The notes under the pieces were generated by a model. That model ran no database searches. It was not told the DNA's origin and worked only from the letters and a program-made list of their open reading frames with translations. Position numbers and translations under genes: made by a program. From Bacteroidaceae bacterium (lineage in GTDB: Bacteria; Bacteroidota; Bacteroidia; Bacteroidales; Bacteroidaceae): a DNA stretch of 41,626 nucleotides. Of this stretch, positions 13,647 to 21,862 are shown in pieces. Position 1 is the first letter of the stretch. The number at the start of each line of letters is the position of its first letter. The stretch covers positions 1 through 41,626 of the forward strand of contig JAEEGS010000035.1 in NCBI GenBank assembly GCA_016280445.1. Direction: 5' to 3'.

Positions 13647-15776
13647 ATGAAGAGAGTAGTTCTTGGGTTAGCATGGTTATGCTTCGCCCAGACATTATGT
13701 GCACAAGACATTCTGAAGGAAGATTCCTTGCAAGAAGTGGTCGTGACAGGTACTGGAACCCAGCACCTGCTGAAAGATGCGCCCGTTCAGACGGAGGTCA
13801 TCAACAAGCAGATGCTGCGCAACTTCTCTGGCAGTTCCCTGGCTGATATCCTGTCGGGGCTGACCTCCTCTTTTGCCTTCAGCGAAGGTGACATGGGCAG
13901 TCAGATGCAGATGAACGGCCTGGGCAACAACTACATCCTGATTCTGATAGACGGCAAGCGCATTCATGGTGATGTGGGTGGCGAAAACGACCTTTCACTG
14001 ATAGACCCTCACAACATCGAAAAGATTGAGATTGTGAAAGGGGCATCGTCGGCACTCTACGGCAGCGACGCCATCGCTGGTGTCATCAACATCATCACCA
14101 AGAAGCACAACGAAGGTGTCATGCTGGAAAACACCACCCGATACGGCAGTCACAACGACCTCCGTCAACACAATGGCGTATCGTTGGCATGGGGCAAATG
14201 GAAGAGTTACACCAATTTCCAGTTGCAACACAGTGACGGATGGCAGAACACAGGAACAGAATACACGCCCAGCAGCACCTCACCCATTACTGACTCACGC
14301 AACAAAACCGTCAATAAACATACCAGTTGGCAGGTGTCAGAGCATCTCACCTTCACGCCCTCAAAGCAGTGGGAATTCTATGCCAGCGGTTCAATCTATG
14401 GCAAAGGCATTTACCGTCCGAAGGGGAAATATCCCAAGTATGACGTGAAGACCTTCGATTTAACTTATCGCAATGCCTCTGCCTCTGTGGGTGGACAATG
14501 GAAGAGCAACGCAGGCGACATCATCACGTTGGATGTGGATTGGAACAAACATGCCTATTACCATTCCTTCACCTCCACCACTTTGGCAGAAGGTTTCGAT
14601 GCCAATGGTAATCTGATCATCGACTTTCCCTATTTCGCGGGTCAAAAGTTGCTACAGAGTGACCAGCAACGTACGATGGCACACCTAAAAGGCGTGTTCA
14701 CCTTGCCATACGAGAACCGGCTCAGTGCTGGTGTGGAAGCACGTTACGACTATCTGAAAGCACCCACCAGTTTGGAACATCGCACAGCAAGCGACAACAC
14801 GGAAGCACTGTATGTGCAGGACGAGTGGGGCTTGCTCCGTTGGTTGCAGATGACGGGGGGCCTACGACTGACCCGCAATGAAGATTATGGATGGCACCTC
14901 ACCCCAAAAGTCTCTGCCATGTTCAGCATGGGCGGTGTCAGGCTGCGCACCACCTGGAGCCAAGGCTTCAAGTCGCCTACGCTGAAGGAGAAGAACTATC
15001 GCTACATCCGAGAGATGAACTCCGTCATCATGTATTTAGGCAATAAAGACCTGAAGGCACAAACCTCCAACTATTTCTCGCTGGGGGGTGAATGGAACCA
15101 TAACGGACTGAACCTCACCATCACAGGCTACTACAACAAGGTGGAGAACATGATTGCCTTAGCCACCATCCCTCGCACAGCAGCACCCGAAATATACCGT
15201 CAACAGTATGGCGAGATGCTGAGCAAGGTACGCCAATACCAGAACATGGAAGATGCCCGCACCTGTGGCGTGGATGTGAGTGTGCGCTATGTCCACAAAG
15301 AATGGACAGGCGGCATCGGTTACAGCTATCTCGACACCGATGCTCATGTCTATGACACCAGTCATGACCGTTTGACCAAAGTAGTGATTGACGGCATGGC
15401 TTACCACAAAGGCAACCTGTTCGCCACATGGGAACACCGCTTTACCCCCAAGTATCAATTAGGCATTGGCATCTATGGACATCTGTCCAGCAAACGATAC
15501 TATCAAGTGGATGGCAACGGGAAAGGCTATAACACCTGGCGCTTGTCCACCACCCATTCCCTCGGGAACAGTCGGCACATGGACTATCGTCTGGAAGCAG
15601 GTGTTGACAACATCTTCAACTATGTGGACAAAACGCCACATGGCCTGCATCTCGGCACGACCACACCAGGCACCACCTTCTATGCCTCCTTCACCATTCG
15701 ATTCCATCAAGGCAAAAAGCTTTTTAATAAATATAAGTCTAACTCTTTAAATCAATCAAACAATGAAGACAATTAA
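13647..15776 (+). CDS. TonB-dependent receptor, BtuB-like (receptor 1)
   Basis: 709 residues, outer-membrane beta-barrel. The signal peptide ends at about residue 19-20 (TLCAQ). The plug starts with EVVVTGTG near the N-terminus, a TonB-box-like segment, and includes NGLGNNYILILIDGKR and ASSALYGSDAIAGVINIIT. The C-terminus FTIRF is typical of barrels, although about 20 residues follow it. It lies 55 bases after a cobalamin riboswitch, so corrinoid uptake is the likely role. It overlaps the chelatase gene by 14 bases. Confidence 0.93.
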   Translation: MKRVVLGLAWLCFAQTLCAQDILKEDSLQEVVVTGTGTQHLLKDAPVQTEVINKQMLRNFSGSSLADILSGLTSSFAFSEGDMGSQMQMNGLGNNYILILIDGKRIHGDVGGENDLSLIDPHNIEKIEIVKGASSALYGSDAIAGVINIITKKHNEGVMLENTTRYGSHNDLRQHNGVSLAWGKWKSYTNFQLQHSDGWQNTGTEYTPSSTSPITDSRNKTVNKHTSWQVSEHLTFTPSKQWEFYASGSIYGKGIYRPKGKYPKYDVKTFDLTYRNASASVGGQWKSNAGDIITLDVDWNKHAYYHSFTSTTLAEGFDANGNLIIDFPYFAGQKLLQSDQQRTMAHLKGVFTLPYENRLSAGVEARYDYLKAPTSLEHRTASDNTEALYVQDEWGLLRWLQMTGGLRLTRNEDYGWHLTPKVSAMFSMGGVRLRTTWSQGFKSPTLKEKNYRYIREMNSVIMYLGNKDLKAQTSNYFSLGGEWNHNGLNLTITGYYNKVENMIALATIPRTAAPEIYRQQYGEMLSKVRQYQNMEDARTCGVDVSVRYVHKEWTGGIGYSYLDTDAHVYDTSHDRLTKVVIDGMAYHKGNLFATWEHRFTPKYQLGIGIYGHLSSKRYYQVDGNGKGYNTWRLSTTHSLGNSRHMDYRLEAGVDNIFNYVDKTPHGLHLGTTTPGTTFYASFTIRFHQGKKLFNKYKSNSLNQSNNEDN

Positions 15777-16863
15777 GTATTTCATGATGGCAGCAGTTGC
15801 CCTCATGACTGCTATGAGCTTCAGCGCTTGTAGCGACGACGATGAATCACTATCCAACATGGAAAAGTATCAGCGTGCCGTTGACGACACCGTCAAGAAA
15901 CAGAAGAAGAATGACAAGGTCATCCTGCTCGTTGCCTTTGGCTCTACATGGCAGCAGGCTTACGATGCTTTCGACAACACTGTTGGAGAGTACAAAAAGA
16001 AATTCCCTGGCTACGACGTGTACCTCTCTTTCTCTTCTGCCATTTGCATCAACCGTGCAGCAGCAGGTGAGAACACTTACAAGCGCTCCTTCTACGAGCC
16101 CAAGTATTGGTTGGAATCCTTCGGTCGTGTCCAGTACCACGAAATTATCGTGCAGTCTCTTCAGGTGATTCCGGGTGAGGAGTTCAGCCGCGTGGTGAAT
16201 GCGATGAAGGACTTCGGCAACAATGTGAACGGCGACCTTGACGACACCTATATGTCTCAGGTGACACTCAAACTCGGCATGCCACTCATGTACACAGAGG
16301 ATGATGCCACCATTTTGGCTTCAGCACTCGATGTCAACTTCAGCAACTACGCTGCCGAAGGCGCCATGCTCTTCATGGGTCATGGTAATCCCGACGAATA
16401 CGACACCTACAAGGCAAACGTGCGCTATGACCAACTGGAGACAGCCCTTCAGACCATCAGCCCCAAATACTTCGTGGGCACTGTTGACATGAAAGAGAAC
16501 TTTAAGGTGCAGGTACGTAAGCGTATGCAGGATGCAGGTATGACTTCAGGCAAGGTGTTCTGTGCTCCCCTCATGTCTATCGCCGGTGACCACGCCCACA
16601 ACGACATGGCAGGCAACGATGATGCATGGGACATGGACACAGCCTCTTTCGAGGAGAATGAAGACGGCGAGGTGGAAGACACCAGCTGGAAGAGGTACTT
16701 CCTGCGCTCTGGCTACGAAATTGACGAAACCGACTACACGGATGGCGAAGAGGGACTCGTACACGGTCTGCTCGAATACACAAACATCCTCAACATCTAT
16801 ATTCAGCATACAAAGGATGCCGAAGTTGTGGATTATTACCACTCCATGTATCCTGAAGAGTAA
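15763..16863 (+). CDS. cbiK: Exported CbiK-type sirohydrochlorin cobaltochelatase lipoprotein
   Basis: 366 residues. The N-terminus is a lipoprotein signal with Cys23 in SFSAC, followed at once by SDDDE, close to the Bacteroides surface-export signal reported as SDDDD. The body is CbiK-like: VAFGSTWQQAYDAF near 58-70, FMGHGNPDEYDTY with His207, and SIAGDHAHNDMAGND with His277, corresponding to the two metal-site His of CbiK. It is longer than cytoplasmic CbiK because of the signal, a spacer and an acidic insert near 290-305. By family it inserts cobalt into sirohydrochlorin. Outside the cytoplasm its substrate is unclear, and metal capture or dechelation is possible. It lies between two receptors in one operon. 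Confidence 0.88.
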   Translation: MKTIKYFMMAAVALMTAMSFSACSDDDESLSNMEKYQRAVDDTVKKQKKNDKVILLVAFGSTWQQAYDAFDNTVGEYKKKFPGYDVYLSFSSAICINRAAAGENTYKRSFYEPKYWLESFGRVQYHEIIVQSLQVIPGEEFSRVVNAMKDFGNNVNGDLDDTYMSQVTLKLGMPLMYTEDDATILASALDVNFSNYAAEGAMLFMGHGNPDEYDTYKANVRYDQLETALQTISPKYFVGTVDMKENFKVQVRKRMQDAGMTSGKVFCAPLMSIAGDHAHNDMAGNDDAWDMDTASFEENEDGEVEDTSWKRYFLRSGYEIDETDYTDGEEGLVHGLLEYTNILNIYIQHTKDAEVVDYYHSMYPEE

Positions 16864-16881
16864 GCATCTGTTTTGAACTCA

Positions 16882-18951
16882 ATGAAGAAAATCACGATTT
16901 TCTTGGCGGCGCTCTCATGTGGGAGCGCCGTTTATGCCCAAGTTCACAAGATGGAGCATAAAGACTCCACAGCAACGGAACGCACCTACAACCTCAACCC
17001 AGTGGTGGTGACAGGTTCGGGGCACCATCAGCGACTCAAATCCACAGCCACACCCGTGCGTGTGCTGTCCTCGCAGGAGATTCAGGAGCAGGGCATCAGC
17101 ACCTTCGACGGTGCCCTCACGAGGATGATGCCGCAGGTGTCGATGGCACCCAGTTCCATGGGTTCGTTCCTCCGTCTGAACGGATTGGGAAACAAGTATA
17201 TCCTCATCCTCATCAACGGACAAAAGTTGACGGGCGACATCTCGAATAACATCGATTTGAACCGCATCAACATGTCGAGGGTGAAGCGTATCGAGGTGCT
17301 GGACGGCGCGGCTTCGTCGCTCTATGGAAGCGATGCCATTGCTGGTGTCATCAACATCATCACCGACCAACCCACGCAGAACCTTGTCAGCCTGACGAGC
17401 GACACGCGGGTGTCGGGCAAGGGACAACTGACCGAGGCGGTGACTCTGGACATTTTCACCCACGGATTCGGGTCTTACACTTCGTACACCCACGACCGCG
17501 CGAACAGTTACCGCATCAACGATCTGGAGTATGTGAAGGGCTCTGACACGGAGACACAGCGGAGCATCGCGCCGCTGTACACGGGTTACCGTTCCAACCT
17601 CTTGGGGCAGAAGTTCACCTATTCGCCCAACGACAAGTTGGCGTTGAACGCGGGTTTTGATTACTCGTACAAAATCACCGACCGTCCGAACACCAACCCC
17701 GACGTCACGGGCGGCACCGACTATGAGATGCAGTATAAGGGCGCACGATGGAATGTGGGCGGCATCTACAAGTTCACGCAGAAGAACTCCGTGCAGGCTT
17801 CCTTCACGGCCGACCGTTTCCGCTACGGAAAGGACTACGATGTGGAGACGAAGAGCAACAAGGTGGGCGACTTCGTCCTGTCGAAGAAGCAGCATGCCTA
17901 CGAGAGCGACATCAAGGCCATTCTCGGATTGATGAAGGGAGGCACCACCATCATTGGCACCAACTGGCGCAGGGACGACCTCTATGCCACATCGGGCAAC
18001 ATCGATGAGGGAGTGCACACGTTTGCCGTTTACGGTCAGCACGAGCAGCGATTCCTGAAGAACGTGATGGCGACGGTGGGCATCCGCTACACCGACCACC
18101 AGACGGCAGGCGGACATTTCACGCCGAAGGCAACGTTGATGTATTCGCCAGGCCCCTTCAACTTCCGTGCCACCTACTCCGCAGGTTTCCGTGCACCGGG
18201 ATTGGACGAGTTGTACTATCACTACTACGCTGTCAATCGCGGCAAGCCCCAAATCAGTTTCGGCAACCGCGACCTCAAGCCTGAGAAGAGCCACTACGTA
18301 TCCCTCAACGCTGAGTATCACACGGATAAGTTGATGGTGAGCGTGACTGGCTACATGAACCGCATCAACGACATGGTGGTGAAGGAGAACATCAAGACGG
18401 ATGAGGCGTCGATGGCCATGTTGCAGAACGAGTTCCCCGAGATGACTGCTGCCGAGGCTGCCAAACTGGAGCAATATGCCCTCTATCAGAACAGCGACAA
18501 GGGCGATGTGAAGGGTGTGCAGGTGAGTGTTTCGGCCAACCTGTTCCGCGGTTTCAACCTCTCGGCCAACTATGCCTACACCTATGCCCGCACGAAGACG
18601 GGCGACAAGTGGAGCGTGCTGGAGCGCAGCATCCGCAACGCCGGCACCATTGCCGCCAACTATCATCATGCGTGGGGTCGGTATGCCCTCAACGTGAACC
18701 TGAACGGCCGTCTGCAGTCGAAGACTTACTACACGGGCACATACGAGGATGCGCCGGGCTTCGGTGTGTGGAACCTCAACACCACGCACACTTTCGACTG
18801 TGTGAAGTGGGCATTGCTCGAACCCAGCATCGGCATTGACAACCTCTTCGACAAGACCGACCACCGCATCGACTCGTCGGCACGCAAATATGCCCTCTAC
18901 AACCCCGGCAGAATGCTGACTGTCGGCCTCAAGGTCAAGTTCAAGAAATAG
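16882..18951 (+). CDS. TonB-dependent receptor, BtuB-like (receptor 2)
   Basis: 689 residues from the ATG at 16882; a TTG at 16873 would add only three residues. The signal peptide ends near AVYAQ. The plug begins with PVVVTGSG and carries NGLGNKYILILINGQK and ASSLYGSDAIAGVINIIT, close to receptor 1 and suggesting an old duplication. The barrel ends VGLKVKFKK. It starts 18 bases after cbiK, so it is probably under the same riboswitch. The ligand is likely a corrinoid or related tetrapyrrole, which is inference from position. Confidence 0.92.
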   Translation: MKKITIFLAALSCGSAVYAQVHKMEHKDSTATERTYNLNPVVVTGSGHHQRLKSTATPVRVLSSQEIQEQGISTFDGALTRMMPQVSMAPSSMGSFLRLNGLGNKYILILINGQKLTGDISNNIDLNRINMSRVKRIEVLDGAASSLYGSDAIAGVINIITDQPTQNLVSLTSDTRVSGKGQLTEAVTLDIFTHGFGSYTSYTHDRANSYRINDLEYVKGSDTETQRSIAPLYTGYRSNLLGQKFTYSPNDKLALNAGFDYSYKITDRPNTNPDVTGGTDYEMQYKGARWNVGGIYKFTQKNSVQASFTADRFRYGKDYDVETKSNKVGDFVLSKKQHAYESDIKAILGLMKGGTTIIGTNWRRDDLYATSGNIDEGVHTFAVYGQHEQRFLKNVMATVGIRYTDHQTAGGHFTPKATLMYSPGPFNFRATYSAGFRAPGLDELYYHYYAVNRGKPQISFGNRDLKPEKSHYVSLNAEYHTDKLMVSVTGYMNRINDMVVKENIKTDEASMAMLQNEFPEMTAAEAAKLEQYALYQNSDKGDVKGVQVSVSANLFRGFNLSANYAYTYARTKTGDKWSVLERSIRNAGTIAANYHHAWGRYALNVNLNGRLQSKTYYTGTYEDAPGFGVWNLNTTHTFDCVKWALLEPSIGIDNLFDKTDHRIDSSARKYALYNPGRMLTVGLKVKFKK

Positions 18952-18994
18952 CCTCAATTTCGACTGCGATTTTATCACAAAACACTCTACTCTA

Positions 18995-19082
18995 CTGTTA
19001 CACTTGTAACACACCCAGTGTTACAAGTGTAACAGTGGCAGTGTAACATGTGTAACACTGGGTGTGTAACAAATGTTACAAA
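18995..19082. repeat. Palindromic TGTTACA repeat cluster
   Basis: Several copies of GTGTTACA/TGTAACAC, including TGTTACACTTGTAACA and GTGTTACAAGTGTAACAG. GTAACACACCCAGTGTTAC (19006-19024) and GTAACACTGGGTGTGTAAC (19052-19070) can pair to a large stem-loop. No T-tract follows. It lies between receptor 2 and cobJ. Confidence 0.85.
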
Positions 19083-19152
19083 TAAGAAGTTTCCGAACAG
19101 AAAATGCGTATTTCGGATTCACTCCGATGAAAGCAATAAAATCCCCCGATAT

Positions 19153-19183
19153 TTGGTGAACATGAAAAAAGTCACTATCTTTG
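19153..19183 (+). promoter_or_regulatory. Promoter of the corrin-ring operon (predicted leaderless)
   Basis: TTG at 19153-19155, 20 bases, then TATCTTTG at 19176-19183. The ATG of cobJ-cbiC follows after seven bases, so the transcript should be leaderless or nearly so. No riboswitch can fit between. Confidence 0.8.
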
Positions 19184-19190
19184 CCCCCGT

Positions 19191-20663
19191 ATGAAAAAAA
19201 TTATCGTCGCAGGCATCGGGCCCGGCAGCCCTGAAGACATCACGCCAGCCGTCATTCAGGCGGTGGGCGAGGCAGATGTGGTCGTCGGCTACAAGTATTA
19301 CTTTCAGTTCATTACACCCTATCTGAAGCCCACGTGCCAGTGCATTGACACGGGCATGAAGCATGAGCGCGAACGTGCCGAGCAAGCCTTCTCGCTGGCC
19401 GAGGAGGGCAAGACCGTCGTGGTCATCTCCTCGGGCGATGCCGGCATCTACGGCATGACCCCGCTGGTGTATGAGATGAAGCGTGAGCGGAACAGCGACA
19501 TCGAGTTGGAGGCACTTCCCGGTATCTCGGCATTCCAGAAGGCCGCTTCCCTGCTTGGCGCCCCTGTCGGTCACGACTTCTGCGTCATCTCGCTGAGCGA
19601 TTTGATGACTCCCTGGGAAGTCATCGAACGGCGCATCAAGGCCGCTGCCGTGGGAGACTTCGTGACGGCTGTCTATAACCCCAAGTCGAACGGCCGCTAC
19701 TGGCAGTTGTACCGCTTGAAAGAGATTTTCTTGTCGGAGGGACGCTCTCCCCAAACCCCTGTTGGCTACGTTCGGCAAGCAGGGCGACCCGAACAAGAAG
19801 TGACGGTGACCACCCTTGCCGACTTCGACCCCGAAGCGGTGGATATGTTCACGGTCATCCTCATTGGCAACTCACAATCCTATCAGTGGAACGGGAAGTT
19901 CATCACCCCTCGCGGCTACTATCAGACCCTCTCCCCAACCCTCCCCCATAATGGGGAGGGAGACCGTCCGGATGGCTCTCCCCATTACGGGGGAGATGTC
20001 CGACAGGACAGAGAGGGTCTTGGCCAACTCATCATGATGGAATCCTTCAAAACCATCGCCTCTGAACTCAAAAGACAAGACTATCCCCTTGACCACCTGT
20101 GGGCACTCCTGCATGCCATCCACACCACCGCCGACTTCGACATGGAGAATATCCTGAAGATGGATGAAGGGGCTGTGGAAACCCTCTACCAGAAAGTGAA
20201 AGACGGCACGCTCACCACCATCATCACCGATGTGACGATGGTCACCAGCGGCATCCGCAAAGGTGCCCTCACCCGTCTCGGCATCGAAGCCAAATGCTAT
20301 CTGAATGATGTTCGTGTGGCGGAGTTCTCCTCTGCCAAAAACATCACCCGCACCCAAGCAGGCATCCGACTGGCGGTGGAAGAACACCCCGATGCGCTCT
20401 TCGCTTTCGGCAATGCTCCTACCGCCCTGATGGAACTCTGCGACCTCATCCGCAAGGGCAAGGCCCACCCTGCCGGCATCATCGCCGCCCCTGTCGGATT
20501 TGTGCATGTGAAGGAGTCGAAACACATGGTCAAGCCTTTCGGTGACATCCCCAAAATCATTGTCGAGGGGCGCAAGGGAGGCAGCAATCTCGCCGCCACC
20601 CTCTGCAACGCCATCCTCACCTTCGACGATGCAGCACAACTGAAACCTGGACGCGATTTATGA
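19191..20663 (+). CDS. CobJ-CbiC fusion: precorrin-3B C17-methyltransferase / precorrin-8X methylmutase
   Basis: 490 residues. Residues 1-244 are a tetrapyrrole methylase: VAGIGPGSPEDITP (6-19), SSGDAGIYGM (80-89), PGISAFQKAAS, VYNPKSNGRY, ILIGNSQSY. It methylates C17 with ring contraction. Residues about 279-490 are CbiC/CobH: AIHTTADFD with His311, as in CobH, then MVTSGIRK, FGNAPTALMEL and PVGFVHVKESK. The linker 245-277 is translated from a complete palindromic element (19924-20020) in frame. Fusions of corrin-ring enzymes are known in Bacteroidetes. The next gene overlaps by ATGA. Confidence 0.95.
   Translation: MKKIIVAGIGPGSPEDITPAVIQAVGEADVVVGYKYYFQFITPYLKPTCQCIDTGMKHERERAEQAFSLAEEGKTVVVISSGDAGIYGMTPLVYEMKRERNSDIELEALPGISAFQKAASLLGAPVGHDFCVISLSDLMTPWEVIERRIKAAAVGDFVTAVYNPKSNGRYWQLYRLKEIFLSEGRSPQTPVGYVRQAGRPEQEVTVTTLADFDPEAVDMFTVILIGNSQSYQWNGKFITPRGYYQTLSPTLPHNGEGDRPDGSPHYGGDVRQDREGLGQLIMMESFKTIASELKRQDYPLDHLWALLHAIHTTADFDMENILKMDEGAVETLYQKVKDGTLTTIITDVTMVTSGIRKGALTRLGIEAKCYLNDVRVAEFSSAKNITRTQAGIRLAVEEHPDALFAFGNAPTALMELCDLIRKGKAHPAGIIAAPVGFVHVKESKHMVKPFGDIPKIIVEGRKGGSNLAATLCNAILTFDDAAQLKPGRDL
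19924..20020. repeat. Palindromic element, full copy, in the cobJ-cbiC linker
   Basis: 97 bp. Outer arms AGACCCTCTC (19924-19933) and GAGAGGGTCT (20011-20020), with two inner hairpins CTCCCC-CATAAT-GGGGAG and CTCCCC-ATTAC-GGGGGAG. Related to 9182-9222 and 29077-29240. Confidence 0.92.
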
Positions 20664-21862
20664 AGACGTGTGACATCATAGGAATCAGCGACAGCCGAAA
20701 GCAGTGGTTCCCTCCTGAAGTGACCGAATCCATCAGGAACGGACATGTGTTCTCTGGCGGTAAACGTCACCACGAAATCATGATGCCGCTACTGCCCGAG
20801 GGAGCTGTATGGATAGACATCACCGTGCCCTTGGATAAGGTGTTTGAGCAATATGAAAACTACGACCACATCGTCATTTTTGCATCGGGCGACCCCCTCT
20901 TCTATGGCTTTGCCAACACCCTCCAGCGTGAATTCCCCCACTCGCAAATGAAGGTTTTCCCTTCATTCAACTCTCTCCAGATGCTGGCTCACAGAATGTG
21001 TGTGCCCTACCACGACATGCATGTGGTGTCGCTCACAGGCCGTGATTGGCAACGACTGGACGAGGCGCTCATCAACGGCGAACCTATGATAGGATGCCTG
21101 ACGGACAGGACGAAAACGCCCCACGCCATCCACCAACGGATGGTTAAATATGGCTATGACAACTACCTCATGACCGTTGGGGAGAATCTGGGCAATGAAG
21201 AGAAGGAGCGTGTGAGCCTTTATGATGAACACGCCACCTACGACCACCCCAACTGCCTCATCCTTCGTTCGACCCGTTCACACCATTCGTTGTTCGGCAT
21301 TCCCGACCAAGAATTTACTTTGCTGGATGGCCGCGAGAAGATGATCACCAAAATGCCCCTTCGTCTACTCACTCTCCAAGCCCTCGACCTGCCTCATCGC
21401 CACACCTTTTGGGACATCGGCTTCTGTACAGGCAGCGTTTCCATCGAAGCTCGCCTGCAGTTCCCTCACCTCCACATCGAGGCCTTCGAAGTGCGTCCTG
21501 AATGTGAGGCCATCATCCAAGAGAACGCCCGTCGATTCGGTGCCCCCGGCATCAACATTCACATCGGCGATTTCTGTTCCCTCTGCTGCGACAATGTAGC
21601 AGCTCCCGATGCCGTCTTCATCGGCGGTCACGGCGGCCAACTCAAAGCTATCATGAAGAAAGTGCTCCGCTATCTCTCCCCCGACGGCATCATCGTCATG
21701 AACAGCGTCACATCGGCAGTAGTGAACCAAATGACCGACCGCCCCAGCAGCCGCCAACTCTGGGACGAAGCCTGCCAAGAACTGGGGTTGCAACAACAAC
21801 CTCCCCTCCGCATACAACTCAACGACTATAACCCTATCGAGATACTCTCATGCAGAAAATAG
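20660..21862 (+). CDS. cobL: Precorrin-6Y C5,15-methyltransferase (decarboxylating), CobL (CbiE-CbiT fusion)
   Basis: 400 residues, the usual CobL length. The N-terminal CbiE methylase domain (about 1-205) has ASGDPLFYG, FPSFNSLQMLAHR and SLTGRDW. The C-terminal CbiT domain (about 220-400) has the SAM-binding loop DIGFCTGSVSIEA, with IGGHGGQLKAIM and VMNSVTSA later. It methylates C5 and C15 and removes the acetate side chain at C12. It overlaps cobJ-cbiC by four bases and cbiG-cobM by 13 bases, so the three are one operon. Confidence 0.96.
   Translation: MKTCDIIGISDSRKQWFPPEVTESIRNGHVFSGGKRHHEIMMPLLPEGAVWIDITVPLDKVFEQYENYDHIVIFASGDPLFYGFANTLQREFPHSQMKVFPSFNSLQMLAHRMCVPYHDMHVVSLTGRDWQRLDEALINGEPMIGCLTDRTKTPHAIHQRMVKYGYDNYLMTVGENLGNEEKERVSLYDEHATYDHPNCLILRSTRSHHSLFGIPDQEFTLLDGREKMITKMPLRLLTLQALDLPHRHTFWDIGFCTGSVSIEARLQFPHLHIEAFEVRPECEAIIQENARRFGAPGINIHIGDFCSLCCDNVAAPDAVFIGGHGGQLKAIMKKVLRYLSPDGIIVMNSVTSAVVNQMTDRPSSRQLWDEACQELGLQQQPPLRIQLNDYNPIEILSCRK

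Noticed and set aside
16915-19014. A 699-codon open frame on the minus strand opposite receptor 2
   Set aside because: It mirrors the receptor coding region, has no domain-like motifs and comes from codon bias of the real plus-strand gene.
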